Source: Ruminococcus flavefaciens
Lineage (GTDB): Bacteria > Bacillota > Clostridia > Oscillospirales > Ruminococcaceae
DNA length: 63,659 nucleotides
Assembly (NCBI GenBank): GCA_902777125.1
Contig: CACYSQ010000019.1
Span: 1 to 63,659 of the forward strand
Reading direction: 5' to 3'
The first letter of the stretch is position 1; each line of letters starts with the position of its first letter. The notes under the pieces are model-generated. The model searched no databases. It was not told the DNA's origin and saw only the letters and a list, made by a program, of their open reading frames with translations. Below are positions 18,549-28,043 of the stretch, one piece after another. Position numbers and translations under genes: made by a program.

Positions 18549-18579
18549 GCCTATCGCCTCCTTTGTTCTTTCTAATATG

Positions 18580-18608
18580 ATAATAACACAAATATAATAA
18601 GATGTCAA
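18580..18608 (-). promoter_or_regulatory. Promoter of the nrtR-pncA-pncB operon
   Basis: TTGACA (18608-18603), 17-nt spacer, TATTAT (18585-18580). The region from 18572 to 18600 is very AT-rich and could hold the regulator's operator, but I see no convincing perfect palindrome. Confidence 0.7.
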
Positions 18609-18636
18609 GGGCTTTGAAATATTTTTTTGTATTAAC

Positions 18637-18666
18637 AAAAAGCACCCGACATTCCTGCCAGGTGCT
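18637..18666 (-). terminator. Intrinsic terminator after the asparagine synthetase gene
   Basis: AGCACC/GGTGCT-based stem (18641-18666) followed by T residues on the minus strand. Confidence 0.75.
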
Positions 18667-18671
18667 TATGC

Positions 18672-20210
18672 TCATCTCTTGATGAAGTATTCCTCGTACC
18701 ACACAAGGAATGTGTATATCGTCCAGACCTTGCGCCAGTTGTCGGAATTTCCGCCGACATATTCGTCGTATATCGCCTTTATCTCAGCCGGATCGAAAAA
18801 CTCCGCCGCGTATTCGCTCGCGAACTTCTCCCTTACGTCAGCGTTATATCTCTCGTCGGCAAGCCATATCCTCACCGGAACGATAAATCCCAGCTTCTTG
18901 CGGAAGGCTATCTCCTCCGGAAGCACCTTTGCTGCCGCAGTCCTGAATGCGACCTTGTTCTGCTCCTCGTTCACCTTGAAGCGCGAGGGCATTCTCGATG
19001 CGATATCGAAGATACGCCTGTCGGTAAGCGGCATTCTTATCTCCAGTCCGGCAGCCGTGCTCATCTTGTCAACGTTGAGGTAGATATCGCCCTCGAGCCA
19101 TATCTGTATGTCAACATCGGACATCTTTGTGAGAGGGTCAAGTCCCTCGGTCTCGTCGTATATGCCCCTGACAAGGTCTATCGGGAGCACATTCGGGTCA
19201 TAGTGGCGGAGAATGCGCTGCTTTTCGTCCTCCTTCATGATGTTGGTATTGCCGACATAGAAGGTCTTGAGGTTCTCACCGTAGCGCTCGGCATTGCGGT
19301 ACATATTGTAGCCGCCGAAAAATTCGTCAGCGCCCTCACCGGAATAACAGAGCTTTGTGTGCTGCGCGGTGGCATTGCAGCCGAGAGTGAAAACTATCGC
19401 GGAGGCATCGCCGAGAGGCTGCTCCATATTGTACATGACGTAGGGTACGATACCGAAAAAGTCCTCCGGGCTTATCTTGGCAACGGAATGCTCAACTCCG
19501 AGAAGCTCCGCGGTCTTTGCCGCAACTCTCGATTCATCGAAACGCTCCTCGTCATAGCCGCAGGAATCCGCTCGCTTTGCATCGCTCATCGCAAGGACGT
19601 AGGAGGAATCAACTCCGCCCGAAAGGAAGGACTCAGCTACCTCGCCTTCCTCCTTGACCTCGGTCATTATGTGGGTCAGGGTCGAATGTATCTCGTCCGC
19701 CCAGTCATCGAGGGACTTGCTCTCATCTGGAGCAAATGTCGGCGTCCAGTAGCGGTGTATCTCGAGCTTTCCGTCCCTGAAGGAGAGCCAGTGTCCGGGC
19801 ATGAGCTTCTTGAGTCCCTTGAAGAAGGTGTTCTCACCTGCAACATAGGTCAGCGACATATATATCTGGAGCATATCGCGGTCGAGCTCCTTGACGAAGC
19901 CCTCCTGAGCCATTATGCTGCGTATAGAAAGGCTGCAAAGAAGTCTGCCGTCGGCTGTCTGATAGTAGTAAAAGGGCTTCGTTCCGAACTGGTCGCGGAC
20001 GCAGAAAAGCTCGTTTGCCGCATCGTCATAGAGTGCAAATGCGAACATACCGTAGATGTGGTCGGCGATATCCCTGCCCCACTTCTCATAAGCCCTGATT
20101 ATCAGCTCCTCCTCCCTTTTCTCACGGGGAAGACCGCTGTCAACTCCGAGCTCTCCGCAGAGAGCCTTCCAGTTGCGTATATGACCTCTGTATTCTCTTA
20201 TCGTTACCAT
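18672..20210 (-). CDS. asnB: Asparagine synthetase homologue lacking the N-terminal glutaminase Cys
   Basis: Makes asparagine from aspartate with ATP. The synthetase domain is intact, with the PP-loop FLSGGVDSSYVLA and the SGEGADEFFGGY motif. The 512-residue protein is about 60-100 residues shorter than usual AsnB: it begins at REYRGHIRNW, equivalent to the family's NGEIYNYxEL region, so the nucleophile Cys2 and the first strands of the Ntn glutaminase domain are missing. There is no room for them, because gpsA stops 15 nt upstream, and a GAGGTG site precedes the ATG. It may use free ammonia, or be inactive. No frameshift is seen. Confidence 0.8.
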   Translation of the reverse strand: MVTIREYRGHIRNWKALCGELGVDSGLPREKREEELIIRAYEKWGRDIADHIYGMFAFALYDDAANELFCVRDQFGTKPFYYYQTADGRLLCSLSIRSIMAQEGFVKELDRDMLQIYMSLTYVAGENTFFKGLKKLMPGHWLSFRDGKLEIHRYWTPTFAPDESKSLDDWADEIHSTLTHIMTEVKEEGEVAESFLSGGVDSSYVLAMSDAKRADSCGYDEERFDESRVAAKTAELLGVEHSVAKISPEDFFGIVPYVMYNMEQPLGDASAIVFTLGCNATAQHTKLCYSGEGADEFFGGYNMYRNAERYGENLKTFYVGNTNIMKEDEKQRILRHYDPNVLPIDLVRGIYDETEGLDPLTKMSDVDIQIWLEGDIYLNVDKMSTAAGLEIRMPLTDRRIFDIASRMPSRFKVNEEQNKVAFRTAAAKVLPEEIAFRKKLGFIVPVRIWLADERYNADVREKFASEYAAEFFDPAEIKAIYDEYVGGNSDNWRKVWTIYTFLVWYEEYFIKR

Positions 20211-20225
20211 ATCACACCTCTTGGA

Positions 20226-21218
20226 TCATATCTCCTCTAATGAAAGCGGACGCTTCATGAGGGCACTGAGGGCTTCCCTGACGTCTCCGCCCTTGAAAAG
20301 CACCTCGTTGAGCTGCTCGGTTATAGGCATCTCTACACCGAGCTGTCTCGAAAGATCATATGCAGCCTTGCAGCAGAAATATCCCTCGACCGTGCCAACT
20401 CTCTCGACAGCCTCCTGCGGGGAAACTCCCTGTCCGATGAGGATACCGGCACGGCGGTTGCGGCTGTGCATACTCGTACAGGTCACGATAAGGTCACCGA
20501 TGCCTGTGAGACCGCTGAACGTATTCACATTCGCACCGAAAGCCTTTCCGAGACGCGCTATCTCGTGTATGCCTCTCGTCATAAGGGCAGCCTTTGTGTT
20601 GTCACCGTAGCCGAGACCGTCGCAGATGCCTGCACAGAGGGCGATGATGTTCTTGAGTGCGCCGCCGAGCTCACAGCCCTTTACGTCCGTGTTGAGGTAT
20701 ATCCTCATGAAGCTGTTCGAGAGCTGGTTCTGAACGTACTCCGCCGCCTTCATATTCTCGGAAGCCGCAACGATAGTCGTCGGTATGCAGCGGGCGACCT
20801 CCTCGGCGTGGGAGGGTCCTGACAGTACAACGAGCTTATCCGTTTTTATCTCCTCGCCGATGACCTGGCTGAGAGTTTTCAGCGAGCCCTCCTCGAGACC
20901 CTTTCCCGTATTCACGACTACCATATGCTCGTCGATATAGGGTGCGGCGAGCTTCGCGACATCGCGGACAAAGGACGAGGGTATGCCGAATATCACCATA
21001 TCGCAGCCCTTTATGCAGGATATGTCACTGGTGAGGGCTATGCTCTCCGAGACCGGTACTCCCGGGAGCTTCTGAACGTGCTCGCCGTGTCTCCTGATAT
21101 CGTCTATCTCGGACTGGAACTTCGACCAAACGGTAACGGTATGGTTTCCGCAGTGCTCAGCCATTATCGCAAGGCTCAGACCAAATCCGCCCGAGCCGAG
21201 TATAGTTATCTTTGCCAT
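20226..21218 (-). CDS. gpsA: Glycerol-3-phosphate dehydrogenase [NAD(P)+]
   Basis: Reduces dihydroxyacetone phosphate to sn-glycerol-3-phosphate for phospholipid synthesis. The 330-residue protein has the dinucleotide motif GSGGFGLSLA at the N-terminus, the catalytic Lys region ALKNIIALCAGICDGLGYGDN and the GLTGIGDLIVTCTS block. It follows plsY by 6 nt; the two gene products act in consecutive steps. Confidence 0.95.
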   Translation of the reverse strand: MAKITILGSGGFGLSLAIMAEHCGNHTVTVWSKFQSEIDDIRRHGEHVQKLPGVPVSESIALTSDISCIKGCDMVIFGIPSSFVRDVAKLAAPYIDEHMVVVNTGKGLEEGSLKTLSQVIGEEIKTDKLVVLSGPSHAEEVARCIPTTIVAASENMKAAEYVQNQLSNSFMRIYLNTDVKGCELGGALKNIIALCAGICDGLGYGDNTKAALMTRGIHEIARLGKAFGANVNTFSGLTGIGDLIVTCTSMHSRNRRAGILIGQGVSPQEAVERVGTVEGYFCCKAAYDLSRQLGVEMPITEQLNEVLFKGGDVREALSALMKRPLSLEEI

Positions 21219-21224
21219 GAACTA

Positions 21225-21908
21225 TCACCTTTCCTTGTCAAGTATTCCTCTTGTTGTGAGCGAGAACTTGCTCTCAGTGCCGTTGAGCAGTCTCTCAATG
21301 TTCGAGCGGTGCATCCACACGATAATGCCCGACATAGGTATCGAGAGGAGCATATACAGGAAGCTCCGCCCGAATGAACAGCCGTCCGCTATCCACGACA
21401 TCAGCAGTGTTGCGATCGGGCAGTAGCTCGAACCGATTATCGAGGCAAGGGAGACGTATTTCGTTATCGCAAGTATCACTATGAATATCGCCATAAGTGC
21501 GATGAAGACCTTGAAATCAACGACTATGAAGGTCGATACGCCGACGAGAACGCCCTTTCCGCCCTTGAAATTGTAGTAAAGCGGGAAGATATGTCCGATA
21601 ACTGCGAAAAATCCGGCTATGTAGCCTATGTAGTGGGTATCGTTGCCCGGTGCGAGACCGGCATCGAGCCAGCCGCAGAACACGCGTGAGAGCCATACTG
21701 CGATGACTCCCTTCATGAGGTCGCCTATGAGGGTCAGGAGAGCGCAGGTCTTTCCGGCGCATCTCAGGGTATTGGTAAGTCCGGCATTGCGGCTTCCCAT
21801 AGTCCTGATGTCCCTGCCCTTCATGAGCTTTACAACGATTATCGAGAAATTGCAGCTTCCGAGAAGATATCCTATCGCAGCTGCTATCAAAAGAGCCAGT
21901 ATCTTCAT
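21225..21908 (-). CDS. plsY: Acyl-phosphate:glycerol-3-phosphate acyltransferase
   Basis: Membrane enzyme that makes lysophosphatidate from acyl-phosphate and the gpsA product. The 227-residue protein has the PlsY motifs GSRNAGLTN and GKGVLVG and several helices. Its ATG overlaps the der stop codon by one base. Confidence 0.93.
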   Translation of the reverse strand: MKILALLIAAAIGYLLGSCNFSIIVVKLMKGRDIRTMGSRNAGLTNTLRCAGKTCALLTLIGDLMKGVIAVWLSRVFCGWLDAGLAPGNDTHYIGYIAGFFAVIGHIFPLYYNFKGGKGVLVGVSTFIVVDFKVFIALMAIFIVILAITKYVSLASIIGSSYCPIATLLMSWIADGCSFGRSFLYMLLSIPMSGIIVWMHRSNIERLLNGTESKFSLTTRGILDKER

Positions 21909-23236
21909 TATTTATCATTTCCTCCCCTCTCGCGGACTATGAAGCGCACCGGAGTGCCCTCCAGCCCGAAAGTCGAGCGTATCTGGTTTTCGATATATCT
22001 TCTGTATGAAAAGTGGAAAAGGTCTGCGCGGTTCACGAAGGTCACGAACGTCGGCGGCTTCGTGGAGGGCTGCGTCATGTAGTATATCTTCAGCCTCCTG
22101 CCCTTGTCGGAGGGCGGCTGCACCCTTGTAGTAGCATATGCAAGAACATCGTTGAGCATACCTGTGGATATCCTCATGCTGTTCTGACCGTAGGTGTACT
22201 TTATCAGTTCGTAGAGCTTGTCTATGCGCTGACCGGTCTTTGCCGATATGAAAACGAACGGCACATACGACATGAAGCTGAAATCATTTTCGAGCCTCGT
22301 CCTGAATTCCTGCATGGTCTTGTCGTCCTTCTCGACGAGGTCCCACTTGTTGACCGCGACCACACAAGCCTTGCCCTGTTCATGGGCATAGCCTGCGACC
22401 TTGGAATCCTGCTCTGTGAAGCCCTCAGTGGCATCGAGCATGATAACGCAGACGTCCGCACGGTCAACAGCCATATACGCCCTGAGAACGCTGTAATGCT
22501 CTATCTTTTCGGTTATCTTGGACTTTTTGCGTATGCCTGCGGTGTCGATGAAGACGAACCTTCCGTACTCGTTCTCAATGACGGTATCCGTTGAATCACG
22601 GGTAGTTCCGGCGATATCCGAAACTATCACTCTCTCCTCGCCTGCTATTTTGTTTATGAGCGAGGATTTTCCGGCATTAGGCTTGCCTATGACCGCGACC
22701 TTGATGTACTCGTCCGAGTATTCCTCCTTGTCGCCGTCGGGGAGGTACTCATATATCTTGTCGAGCATATCGCCTGTACCGTGGCCGTGTACCGAGGATA
22801 TCGGATAGGGGTCCCCCAGTCCGAGATTGTAGAATTCGTAAAGCTCCATAGGCGGCTCGCCGAGGGTATCGCACTTGTTTACGGCAAGCACTACCGGCTT
22901 TCCGCTTTTCAGGAGCATCTGTGCTACGGTATAGTCGTCCGCAGTAACTCCGCAGCGGATATCCGTTACAAAAACTATGACGTCAGCCTTCTCTATCGCA
23001 AGCTCGGACTGTCTCCTCATCTGTGCGAGGATAACATCATCGCTGTCAGGCTCGATGCCTCCTGTATCAACGACCATGAACTCCTTTCCGCGCCATTCGC
23101 ACTTTGAGTAGATGCGATCGCGGGTAACGCCGGGAGTGTCCTCGACAATAGAAAGCCTCTGTCCTATAAGCTTGTTGAAAAGCGTGGACTTTCCGACATT
23201 CGGACGTCCTATAACTGCAACTATAGGTATTGGCAT
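21908..23236 (-). CDS. der: Double-GTPase ribosome assembly factor Der
   Basis: Assembles the 50S subunit. The 442-residue protein has two G domains (GRPNVGKSTLFN near residue 10 and GKPNAGKSSLIN near 185) with DTGG/DTAG and NKCD/NKWD motifs, then a KH-like C-terminal domain. The der-plsY-gpsA order is common in Firmicutes. AAGGAG precedes the start. Confidence 0.95.
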   Translation of the reverse strand: MPIPIVAVIGRPNVGKSTLFNKLIGQRLSIVEDTPGVTRDRIYSKCEWRGKEFMVVDTGGIEPDSDDVILAQMRRQSELAIEKADVIVFVTDIRCGVTADDYTVAQMLLKSGKPVVLAVNKCDTLGEPPMELYEFYNLGLGDPYPISSVHGHGTGDMLDKIYEYLPDGDKEEYSDEYIKVAVIGKPNAGKSSLINKIAGEERVIVSDIAGTTRDSTDTVIENEYGRFVFIDTAGIRKKSKITEKIEHYSVLRAYMAVDRADVCVIMLDATEGFTEQDSKVAGYAHEQGKACVVAVNKWDLVEKDDKTMQEFRTRLENDFSFMSYVPFVFISAKTGQRIDKLYELIKYTYGQNSMRISTGMLNDVLAYATTRVQPPSDKGRRLKIYYMTQPSTKPPTFVTFVNRADLFHFSYRRYIENQIRSTFGLEGTPVRFIVRERGGNDK

Positions 23237-23260
23237 GGCAAGCTCTCCTTTCCTGTATTT

Positions 23261-23905
23261 TTATTTTACTGAATCATTGTCTTTCAGGTAATCAATGAGC
23301 GAAGAACCTTCCTCCTCGCTGTCCTCGCCGAGGAAAATAACCTCCTCGCCCTCGATCTCACCGATAAAGAAGTCCTCACTGTTTACAATTCGTGCAAGGC
23401 GCTCAAAGAACGCGCTGAGGCTTTCGGCAAGCACATACTTCTCGTCCTCGTCCCTGCCGAAGTTTATGACCTGTCCGACCTTGCCTTTCACATCGGGGTC
23501 GAGGTCGATGCCGATGTGATTACCGCTGCCGTCCTCGCTGATCGGGAGCCACAAAACGTCGGCATAGCGGCGCTTTACGGAGCCCTCGGGTACGGACGAA
23601 TTTATGGAAGTATCGGCTACAGCTTCGGGAGTCCAGTCATTGATGATGTCTCGCCAGCCCTCCCAGTTACGGTAAAGCTCATCGAGGTCAAGGAAATGGT
23701 GACCGAGTATCATTCCGCACCATTTCTCGCCGTTGTCGCCGTTGTTTTCGAGGTAGAGCGTTCTGAGAGGTTCGGGAAATACTATCCCCATTTTCTCCTC
23801 GACAGCCCTTATTTCCTCCTCGGAAGCCCCCTCATTGAGAGTTCCGCGAAGCGAGGGCATCTTCCGGAAAAGCGCCTCCTTGTATGTTTCCCATGAATTA
23901 TTCAT
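23261..23905 (-). CDS. SMI1/KNR4-family protein
   Basis: A 214-residue acidic cytoplasmic protein with the SMI1/KNR4 pattern: an N-terminal EEEIRAVEEKMGIVFPEPLR segment, LYLENNGDNG, and PISEDGSGNHIGIDLDP. Such proteins are known as immunity proteins in contact-dependent systems and also as stand-alone proteins. Here it sits inside a housekeeping operon between the DUF512 gene and der with no toxin nearby, so a toxin-immunity role is unlikely. ATG 23905 is chosen for its AGGAG site 8 nt upstream. Confidence 0.75.
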   Translation of the reverse strand: MNNSWETYKEALFRKMPSLRGTLNEGASEEEIRAVEEKMGIVFPEPLRTLYLENNGDNGEKWCGMILGHHFLDLDELYRNWEGWRDIINDWTPEAVADTSINSSVPEGSVKRRYADVLWLPISEDGSGNHIGIDLDPDVKGKVGQVINFGRDEDEKYVLAESLSAFFERLARIVNSEDFFIGEIEGEEVIFLGEDSEEEGSSLIDYLKDNDSVK

Positions 23906-23915
23906 ATACTCACTC

Positions 23916-25217
23916 CTACCACTCAACGCCCATCAAAGCATCGAGGAATTCAAATCCGTCGCGGCTCGATGTGCGTATCTTTATCCCGAGAGCAGCTTCA
24001 ACGTCCGGTATCCTCAGGTCGTCGAGGAAAATATCGCTGTCCCTCATGACCATATTCGAGGATATCAGCAGTTCATCGCCGAGCTCCTTGCCGGAGAGCT
24101 GTGCGATAAGGTCCTGCGCTGTTATAAGTCCGGAAACGGTGATAGTCTCCCCGAAAAAGTCGTTCCTTATACGGTAGACATGGCATCTGAGCTGCGGAAA
24201 TTTCTTCTCGGCAGCCTCCGCGAGCCTCACAACGGTACTGTGCGCTGAGTAGCCGGTCGCTATGGAAACGCACCTGTTTCCGCCCTCCCACTCTGCCATG
24301 TCGAGTGCCTGCATGAACTCGTCTATGAGCGAGCGCAGCATACCGACACCGTTTTCGTACTGCGGATAGTCCTCATAGGCTTCACCCAGAGGAAATTCGC
24401 GTCCGGCGATAAGGTAGAACTCGTCCGAGGCAAAAACAGTCCTCGTTCCGAACTTTTCGAGGAATTCTCTCTGAAAGCCCTCGATGATATCAATGGTCTC
24501 CGCAGCGCCCTCCCGGGTGAAGGTCGTCAGCGGATAAAGTCCCTCGCGGAATTTCGTGAGCCCGACCGGTACTACCGCCATGCTCGTGATATTCGGCATC
24601 AGCGAACCGAGGTCCCGCAGCGATCTCCTGAGCTCGTCGCCGTCGTTGAGACCGGGACAGCACACTATCTGACAGTTGAGCTTGATACCGTTCTGTGCGA
24701 GCTGCCATATGAATTTCAGCTTCTCGCCCGCGAAACGGTTCTTCATCATCTTCACGCGGAGTTCGGGGTTGGTGGTGTGGACGGAGACGTTGATATTGAG
24801 CTTCATCTCGATGATCCTGTCGATGTCAGACTGCTTCATGTTGGTGAGCGTGACGTAATTTCCCTGAAGGAATGAAAGTCTCGCATCGTCGTCCTTGAAA
24901 TAGAGGGTCTCACGCATACCGGGCGGCATCTGGTCGATGAAGCAGAAAACGCACTTATTGCTGCAAGACTGCTTCTTGTCCATGAGGAAGGTGTCGAATT
25001 CGAGACCGAGGTCATCATATTCGTCCTTTTCTATGTGAAGGCAGAACTTCTCCTCGCCGCGCATGATCTCCAGCTCAACCGAAGTCTCAGCAGCATAGTA
25101 CATATAATCAAGGACATCTCTGACGGTATGACCGTTCACGCAGCAAAGCATATCTCCCGCCAGAGCACCGGCTTTATCAGCTGGCGAACCCGGAACTATA
25201 CTGTTTATCCTGACCAT
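23916..25217 (-). CDS. DUF512 radical-SAM/PDZ protein
   Basis: A 433-residue protein with an N-terminal PDZ-like domain (VPGSPADKAGAL), a radical SAM cysteine cluster CSNKCVFC near residue 83, and the C-terminal DUF512 domain. The biochemical function is not established. Adjacency to der is typical for this family. The ATG at 25217 lies 16 nt after the GGAGG site, too far; an in-frame CTG three codons upstream would be at ideal spacing, so the true start is uncertain. Confidence 0.85.
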   Translation of the reverse strand: MVRINSIVPGSPADKAGALAGDMLCCVNGHTVRDVLDYMYYAAETSVELEIMRGEEKFCLHIEKDEYDDLGLEFDTFLMDKKQSCSNKCVFCFIDQMPPGMRETLYFKDDDARLSFLQGNYVTLTNMKQSDIDRIIEMKLNINVSVHTTNPELRVKMMKNRFAGEKLKFIWQLAQNGIKLNCQIVCCPGLNDGDELRRSLRDLGSLMPNITSMAVVPVGLTKFREGLYPLTTFTREGAAETIDIIEGFQREFLEKFGTRTVFASDEFYLIAGREFPLGEAYEDYPQYENGVGMLRSLIDEFMQALDMAEWEGGNRCVSIATGYSAHSTVVRLAEAAEKKFPQLRCHVYRIRNDFFGETITVSGLITAQDLIAQLSGKELGDELLISSNMVMRDSDIFLDDLRIPDVEAALGIKIRTSSRDGFEFLDALMGVEW

Positions 25218-25272
25218 AGCTCTCAGGTCACACCTCCTGACATTACTTTGAAGTATCCTGCGGATAATATAC

Positions 25273-25304
25273 AAAAAGGAGAGAAGGATCACTCCTCCTC
25301 TCCT
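25273..25304 (-). terminator. Intrinsic terminator after rpmF
   Basis: Twelve-pair AGGAGAG.GAGGA / TCCTT.CTCTCCT stem (25277-25304) followed by TTTTT on the minus strand. Confidence 0.85.
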
Positions 25305-25327
25305 TCTCACAGTTCGTGTTCAGACGA

Positions 25328-25513
25328 TTATTCGGCGTCGATCTTAAGGACCTCAACGCCCTTGTAGAATCCGCAGTTCTTGCAGACCTTGTGCGGAGCC
25401 TTGAATGCGCCGCAGTTGTCACACTTGGACATTGCAGGTGCTTCGAGCTTCCATACAGCGCTACGTCTCTTATCACGTCTTGCCTTGGAAGTTTTTCTCT
25501 TCGGTACAGCCAT
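25328..25513 (-). CDS. rpmF: 50S ribosomal protein L32
   Basis: A 61-residue zinc-ribbon ribosomal protein: [17 protein letters not shown] at the N-terminus and two Cys pairs (CDNC and CKNC). It follows yceD, the near-universal pairing in bacteria. Confidence 0.97.
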   Translation of the reverse strand: MAVPKRKTSKARRDKRRSAVWKLEAPAMSKCDNCGAFKAPHKVCKNCGFYKGVEVLKIDAE

Positions 25514-25549
25514 TGTGGCACCTCCTTACAGACGAGCTTCACAGCTCAG

Positions 25550-25996
25550 TTATTTGATACAATTGCATTCGGACTCGTTGAGATCACAGCCGCATACCAT
25601 ACACAGACCCTTGCAGTCTTCTCTGCAAAGTATCTTTGATGGGAGCTGTAAAAGGATATCCGTAACAGCAATATCATTCATATCAATGCTCTCGCCATCT
25701 GCAACGATATACTCATCGTTGTCGCGGCTGACGGAAGGAACGACGATATGGCTGAAATCAAAACTGTAACTCTTCTCAAACTCCCTGAGACACCTGTCGC
25801 AGATGTTGAGGAGTGTGAAACCGGCTGAATAATCGAGATAGACCACATCTGCCTTATTGTAGATGCGTCCCGTCACTTCAACAGGTGAAGCGAACGCAAC
25901 TCCGCGGATATCAGACAATTCATCAGGACTGATGGAATAGCCGATGTCCTTAGATTCTCCGGTAATGTCGAAAAGTTGTTTCAAATTGATCTTCAT
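25550..25996 (-). CDS. yceD: YceD/DUF177 family protein
   Basis: A 148-residue protein with the YceD layout: N-terminal beta domain, CDRCLREF in the middle and a Cys-rich C-terminus (CREDCKGLC, CGCDLN). YceD proteins are tied to 23S rRNA and ribosome assembly, and precede rpmF. The ATG at 25996 is preferred; a longer frame exists upstream but only AAGG weakly marks either start. A consensus promoter lies just upstream. Confidence 0.85.
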   Translation of the reverse strand: MKINLKQLFDITGESKDIGYSISPDELSDIRGVAFASPVEVTGRIYNKADVVYLDYSAGFTLLNICDRCLREFEKSYSFDFSHIVVPSVSRDNDEYIVADGESIDMNDIAVTDILLQLPSKILCREDCKGLCMVCGCDLNESECNCIK

Positions 25997-26026
25997 ATCA
26001 GTAACCTTCAGAGCACTATAAGATAT

Positions 26027-26055
26027 ATTATACACCAACTGACGCTATATGTCAA
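26027..26055 (-). promoter_or_regulatory. Promoter of yceD-rpmF
   Basis: TTGACA (26055-26050), 17-nt spacer, TATAAT (26032-26027) on the minus strand, a perfect consensus match. Confidence 0.85.
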
Positions 26056-26096
26056 TAGTCCGGTGTAAAAAAGCTTGAATTTTTTTGCAGGCTGTC

Positions 26097-26504
26097 TTAC
26101 TTGATGAACTGCTTTACGCTTTCGGGAAGCTCGGATTCATCAGCTGAAACTGTGAACACGATGCAAGCCTCATCGCCTGTGAGCTTGTCCAGCTTCTCAA
26201 AGAGAGTGCCGAGAGCATCGTAATCCCTGCCGCATATCTTGAGGATACCGTCAACAAAAACGTCCTTGATATCGTAGTTGCCTGCGAGCATACCTGCAAC
26301 GAAGCCGTAGAATGCATCAAAGCCCTCGATAGCGAACTTCTCGACATCGCACCATCTTACTCTGAAGCTGATCGAACGTCTGATGTTGTCGCCTTTTTCG
26401 ATGCACACGAGGTTGCCGTTAGTGGACTTTACTGTGTCGTTGATCTGGTCGATAAGGATCTTGGTCTTGCCAGTGCCTTTTTTACCTGTAATAAGTTTTA
26501 TCAT
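26097..26504 (-). CDS. Small P-loop nucleotide-binding protein (135 aa)
   Basis: A short single-domain protein beginning with Walker A ITGKKGTGKTK. A Walker-B-like IVFTVSADE strand end is visible near the C-terminus. I do not recognise a named family; it is the size of a minimal P-loop domain. It stands alone between yceD and pgi on the same strand. Function unknown. Confidence 0.7.
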   Translation of the reverse strand: MIKLITGKKGTGKTKILIDQINDTVKSTNGNLVCIEKGDNIRRSISFRVRWCDVEKFAIEGFDAFYGFVAGMLAGNYDIKDVFVDGILKICGRDYDALGTLFEKLDKLTGDEACIVFTVSADESELPESVKQFIK

Positions 26505-26570
26505 AAGTTTACTCCTTCCATTGCCTTGCGGCAGTGTGAATTATATTCTTGATTTATGCAAAGCAGGCGA

Positions 26571-27905
26571 TCAGCCGAGCTTAGCCTCCAGAGCAGCCTT
26601 TGCGCCCTCATAGCCGGGCTTTCCGAGAAGTGCGAACATATTCGACTTATAGCTCTCAACACCGGGCTGGTTGAAGGGATTTACTCCGAGAACATAGCCT
26701 GAAACAGCGCAGGCCTTCTCGAAGAAGTAGATCATGTAGCCTACACTCTCCTCAGTTGTATCGTCAAGTTCAATAATGATGTTCGGAACTCCGCCCTCTG
26801 TATGTGCGAGAACTGTACCCTCGAATGCCTTCCTGTTGACAACAGACATATTCTGGTTAGTGAGGAAGTTGAGGCCGTCAAGATTCTCAGCATCGGGCTC
26901 GAGGAAGAGATCAGTCTTGGGCTTCTTGATGTCAACAACGGTCTCAAAGAGTATCCTTGCGCCGTCCTGGATATACTGACCCATGGAGTGGAGGTCAGTG
27001 GAGAATACGGCAGCTGACGGGAAGATACCCTTATTGTCCTTGCCTTCGCTTTCGCCGAAGAGCTGCTTGTACCACTCTGACATCATAACGAAGCTCGGAT
27101 CATAGGAAACGAGCATCTCTACGGACTTGCCCTTCCTGTAGAGGATATTTCTGAGAGCAGCATACTTGTAGCAGTCGTTGTTGTCGAAATCAGCGCAGAG
27201 CTCAGCCTGAGCCTTTGCAGCGCCCTTCATGAGAGCGTCGATATCGCAGCCTGCAACAGCAATCGGGAGCAGACCAACGGCAGTGAGGACGGAGAAACGT
27301 CCGCCTACATCGTCCGGGATAACGAAGGTCTCATAGCCTTCTGTATCGGAAAGGCTCTTGAGAGTGCCTCTTGCCTTGTCAGTTGTAGCAAAAATTCTCT
27401 CCTTAGCGCCTTCCTTGCCGTACTTGTCCTCTACCATCTTCTTGAAGATGCGGAAAGCAAGGGCAGGCTCGGTAGTTGTACCGGACTTTGAGATAACGTT
27501 TACGGAGAAGTCCTTACCCTCACAGAGAGCGATTATCTCGTTGAGGTAAGCAGGATTTATGGAATTTCCGACATAGTAGATGTCAGGAGTGTCCTTCTTG
27601 ATATTGTTGTAAAGGGGCGACTTGAGGAGCTCGATAGCAGCTCTTGCGCCGAGGTATGAACCGCCGATACCGATAACGATGAGGATATCGGAATTCTTCT
27701 TGATCCTCTCAGCAGCAGCCTTGATCCTTGCGAACTCGTCCTTGTCGTAGTTTGTAGGGAGCTCTACCCAGCCGAGGAAATCGTTTCCGAGGCCGGTCTT
27801 ATTATGAAGAGCCTCAGCAGCAGCCTCGACCTGAGACTTTATACCAACAAGCTCACCAGCGGCAACATAGTCCTTCAGGTACTTGGTGTTGAGTTTTAAT
27901 GACAT
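26571..27905 (-). CDS. pgi: Glucose-6-phosphate isomerase
   Basis: Interconverts glucose-6-phosphate and fructose-6-phosphate. The 444-residue length is typical of the Firmicutes form. The blocks [22 protein letters not shown] and the C-terminal [11 protein letters not shown] match the family. A single-gene promoter lies upstream. Confidence 0.95.
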   Translation of the reverse strand: MSLKLNTKYLKDYVAAGELVGIKSQVEAAAEALHNKTGLGNDFLGWVELPTNYDKDEFARIKAAAERIKKNSDILIVIGIGGSYLGARAAIELLKSPLYNNIKKDTPDIYYVGNSINPAYLNEIIALCEGKDFSVNVISKSGTTTEPALAFRIFKKMVEDKYGKEGAKERIFATTDKARGTLKSLSDTEGYETFVIPDDVGGRFSVLTAVGLLPIAVAGCDIDALMKGAAKAQAELCADFDNNDCYKYAALRNILYRKGKSVEMLVSYDPSFVMMSEWYKQLFGESEGKDNKGIFPSAAVFSTDLHSMGQYIQDGARILFETVVDIKKPKTDLFLEPDAENLDGLNFLTNQNMSVVNRKAFEGTVLAHTEGGVPNIIIELDDTTEESVGYMIYFFEKACAVSGYVLGVNPFNQPGVESYKSNMFALLGKPGYEGAKAALEAKLG

Positions 27906-27959
27906 GAAAAATTACCTCCAATATGCACGGCGAGCCGCACAATATAATTTACCATCTTT

Positions 27960-27988
27960 ATGATACTATATTTTTAAGATTTTTTCAA
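27960..27988 (-). promoter_or_regulatory. Promoter of pgi
   Basis: TTGAAA (27988-27983), 17-nt spacer and TATCAT (27965-27960) on the minus strand. Confidence 0.65.
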
Positions 27989-28043
27989 GTACCTTTAGAC
28001 CATTAATTGCACTTTTGTTTATTTGCAACAATTTCCAACGTTT

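Noticed and set aside
23261-23905. SMI1 protein as immunity protein of a toxin system
   Set aside because: No toxin, secretion or polymorphic repeat gene is adjacent; the gene is within a housekeeping operon.
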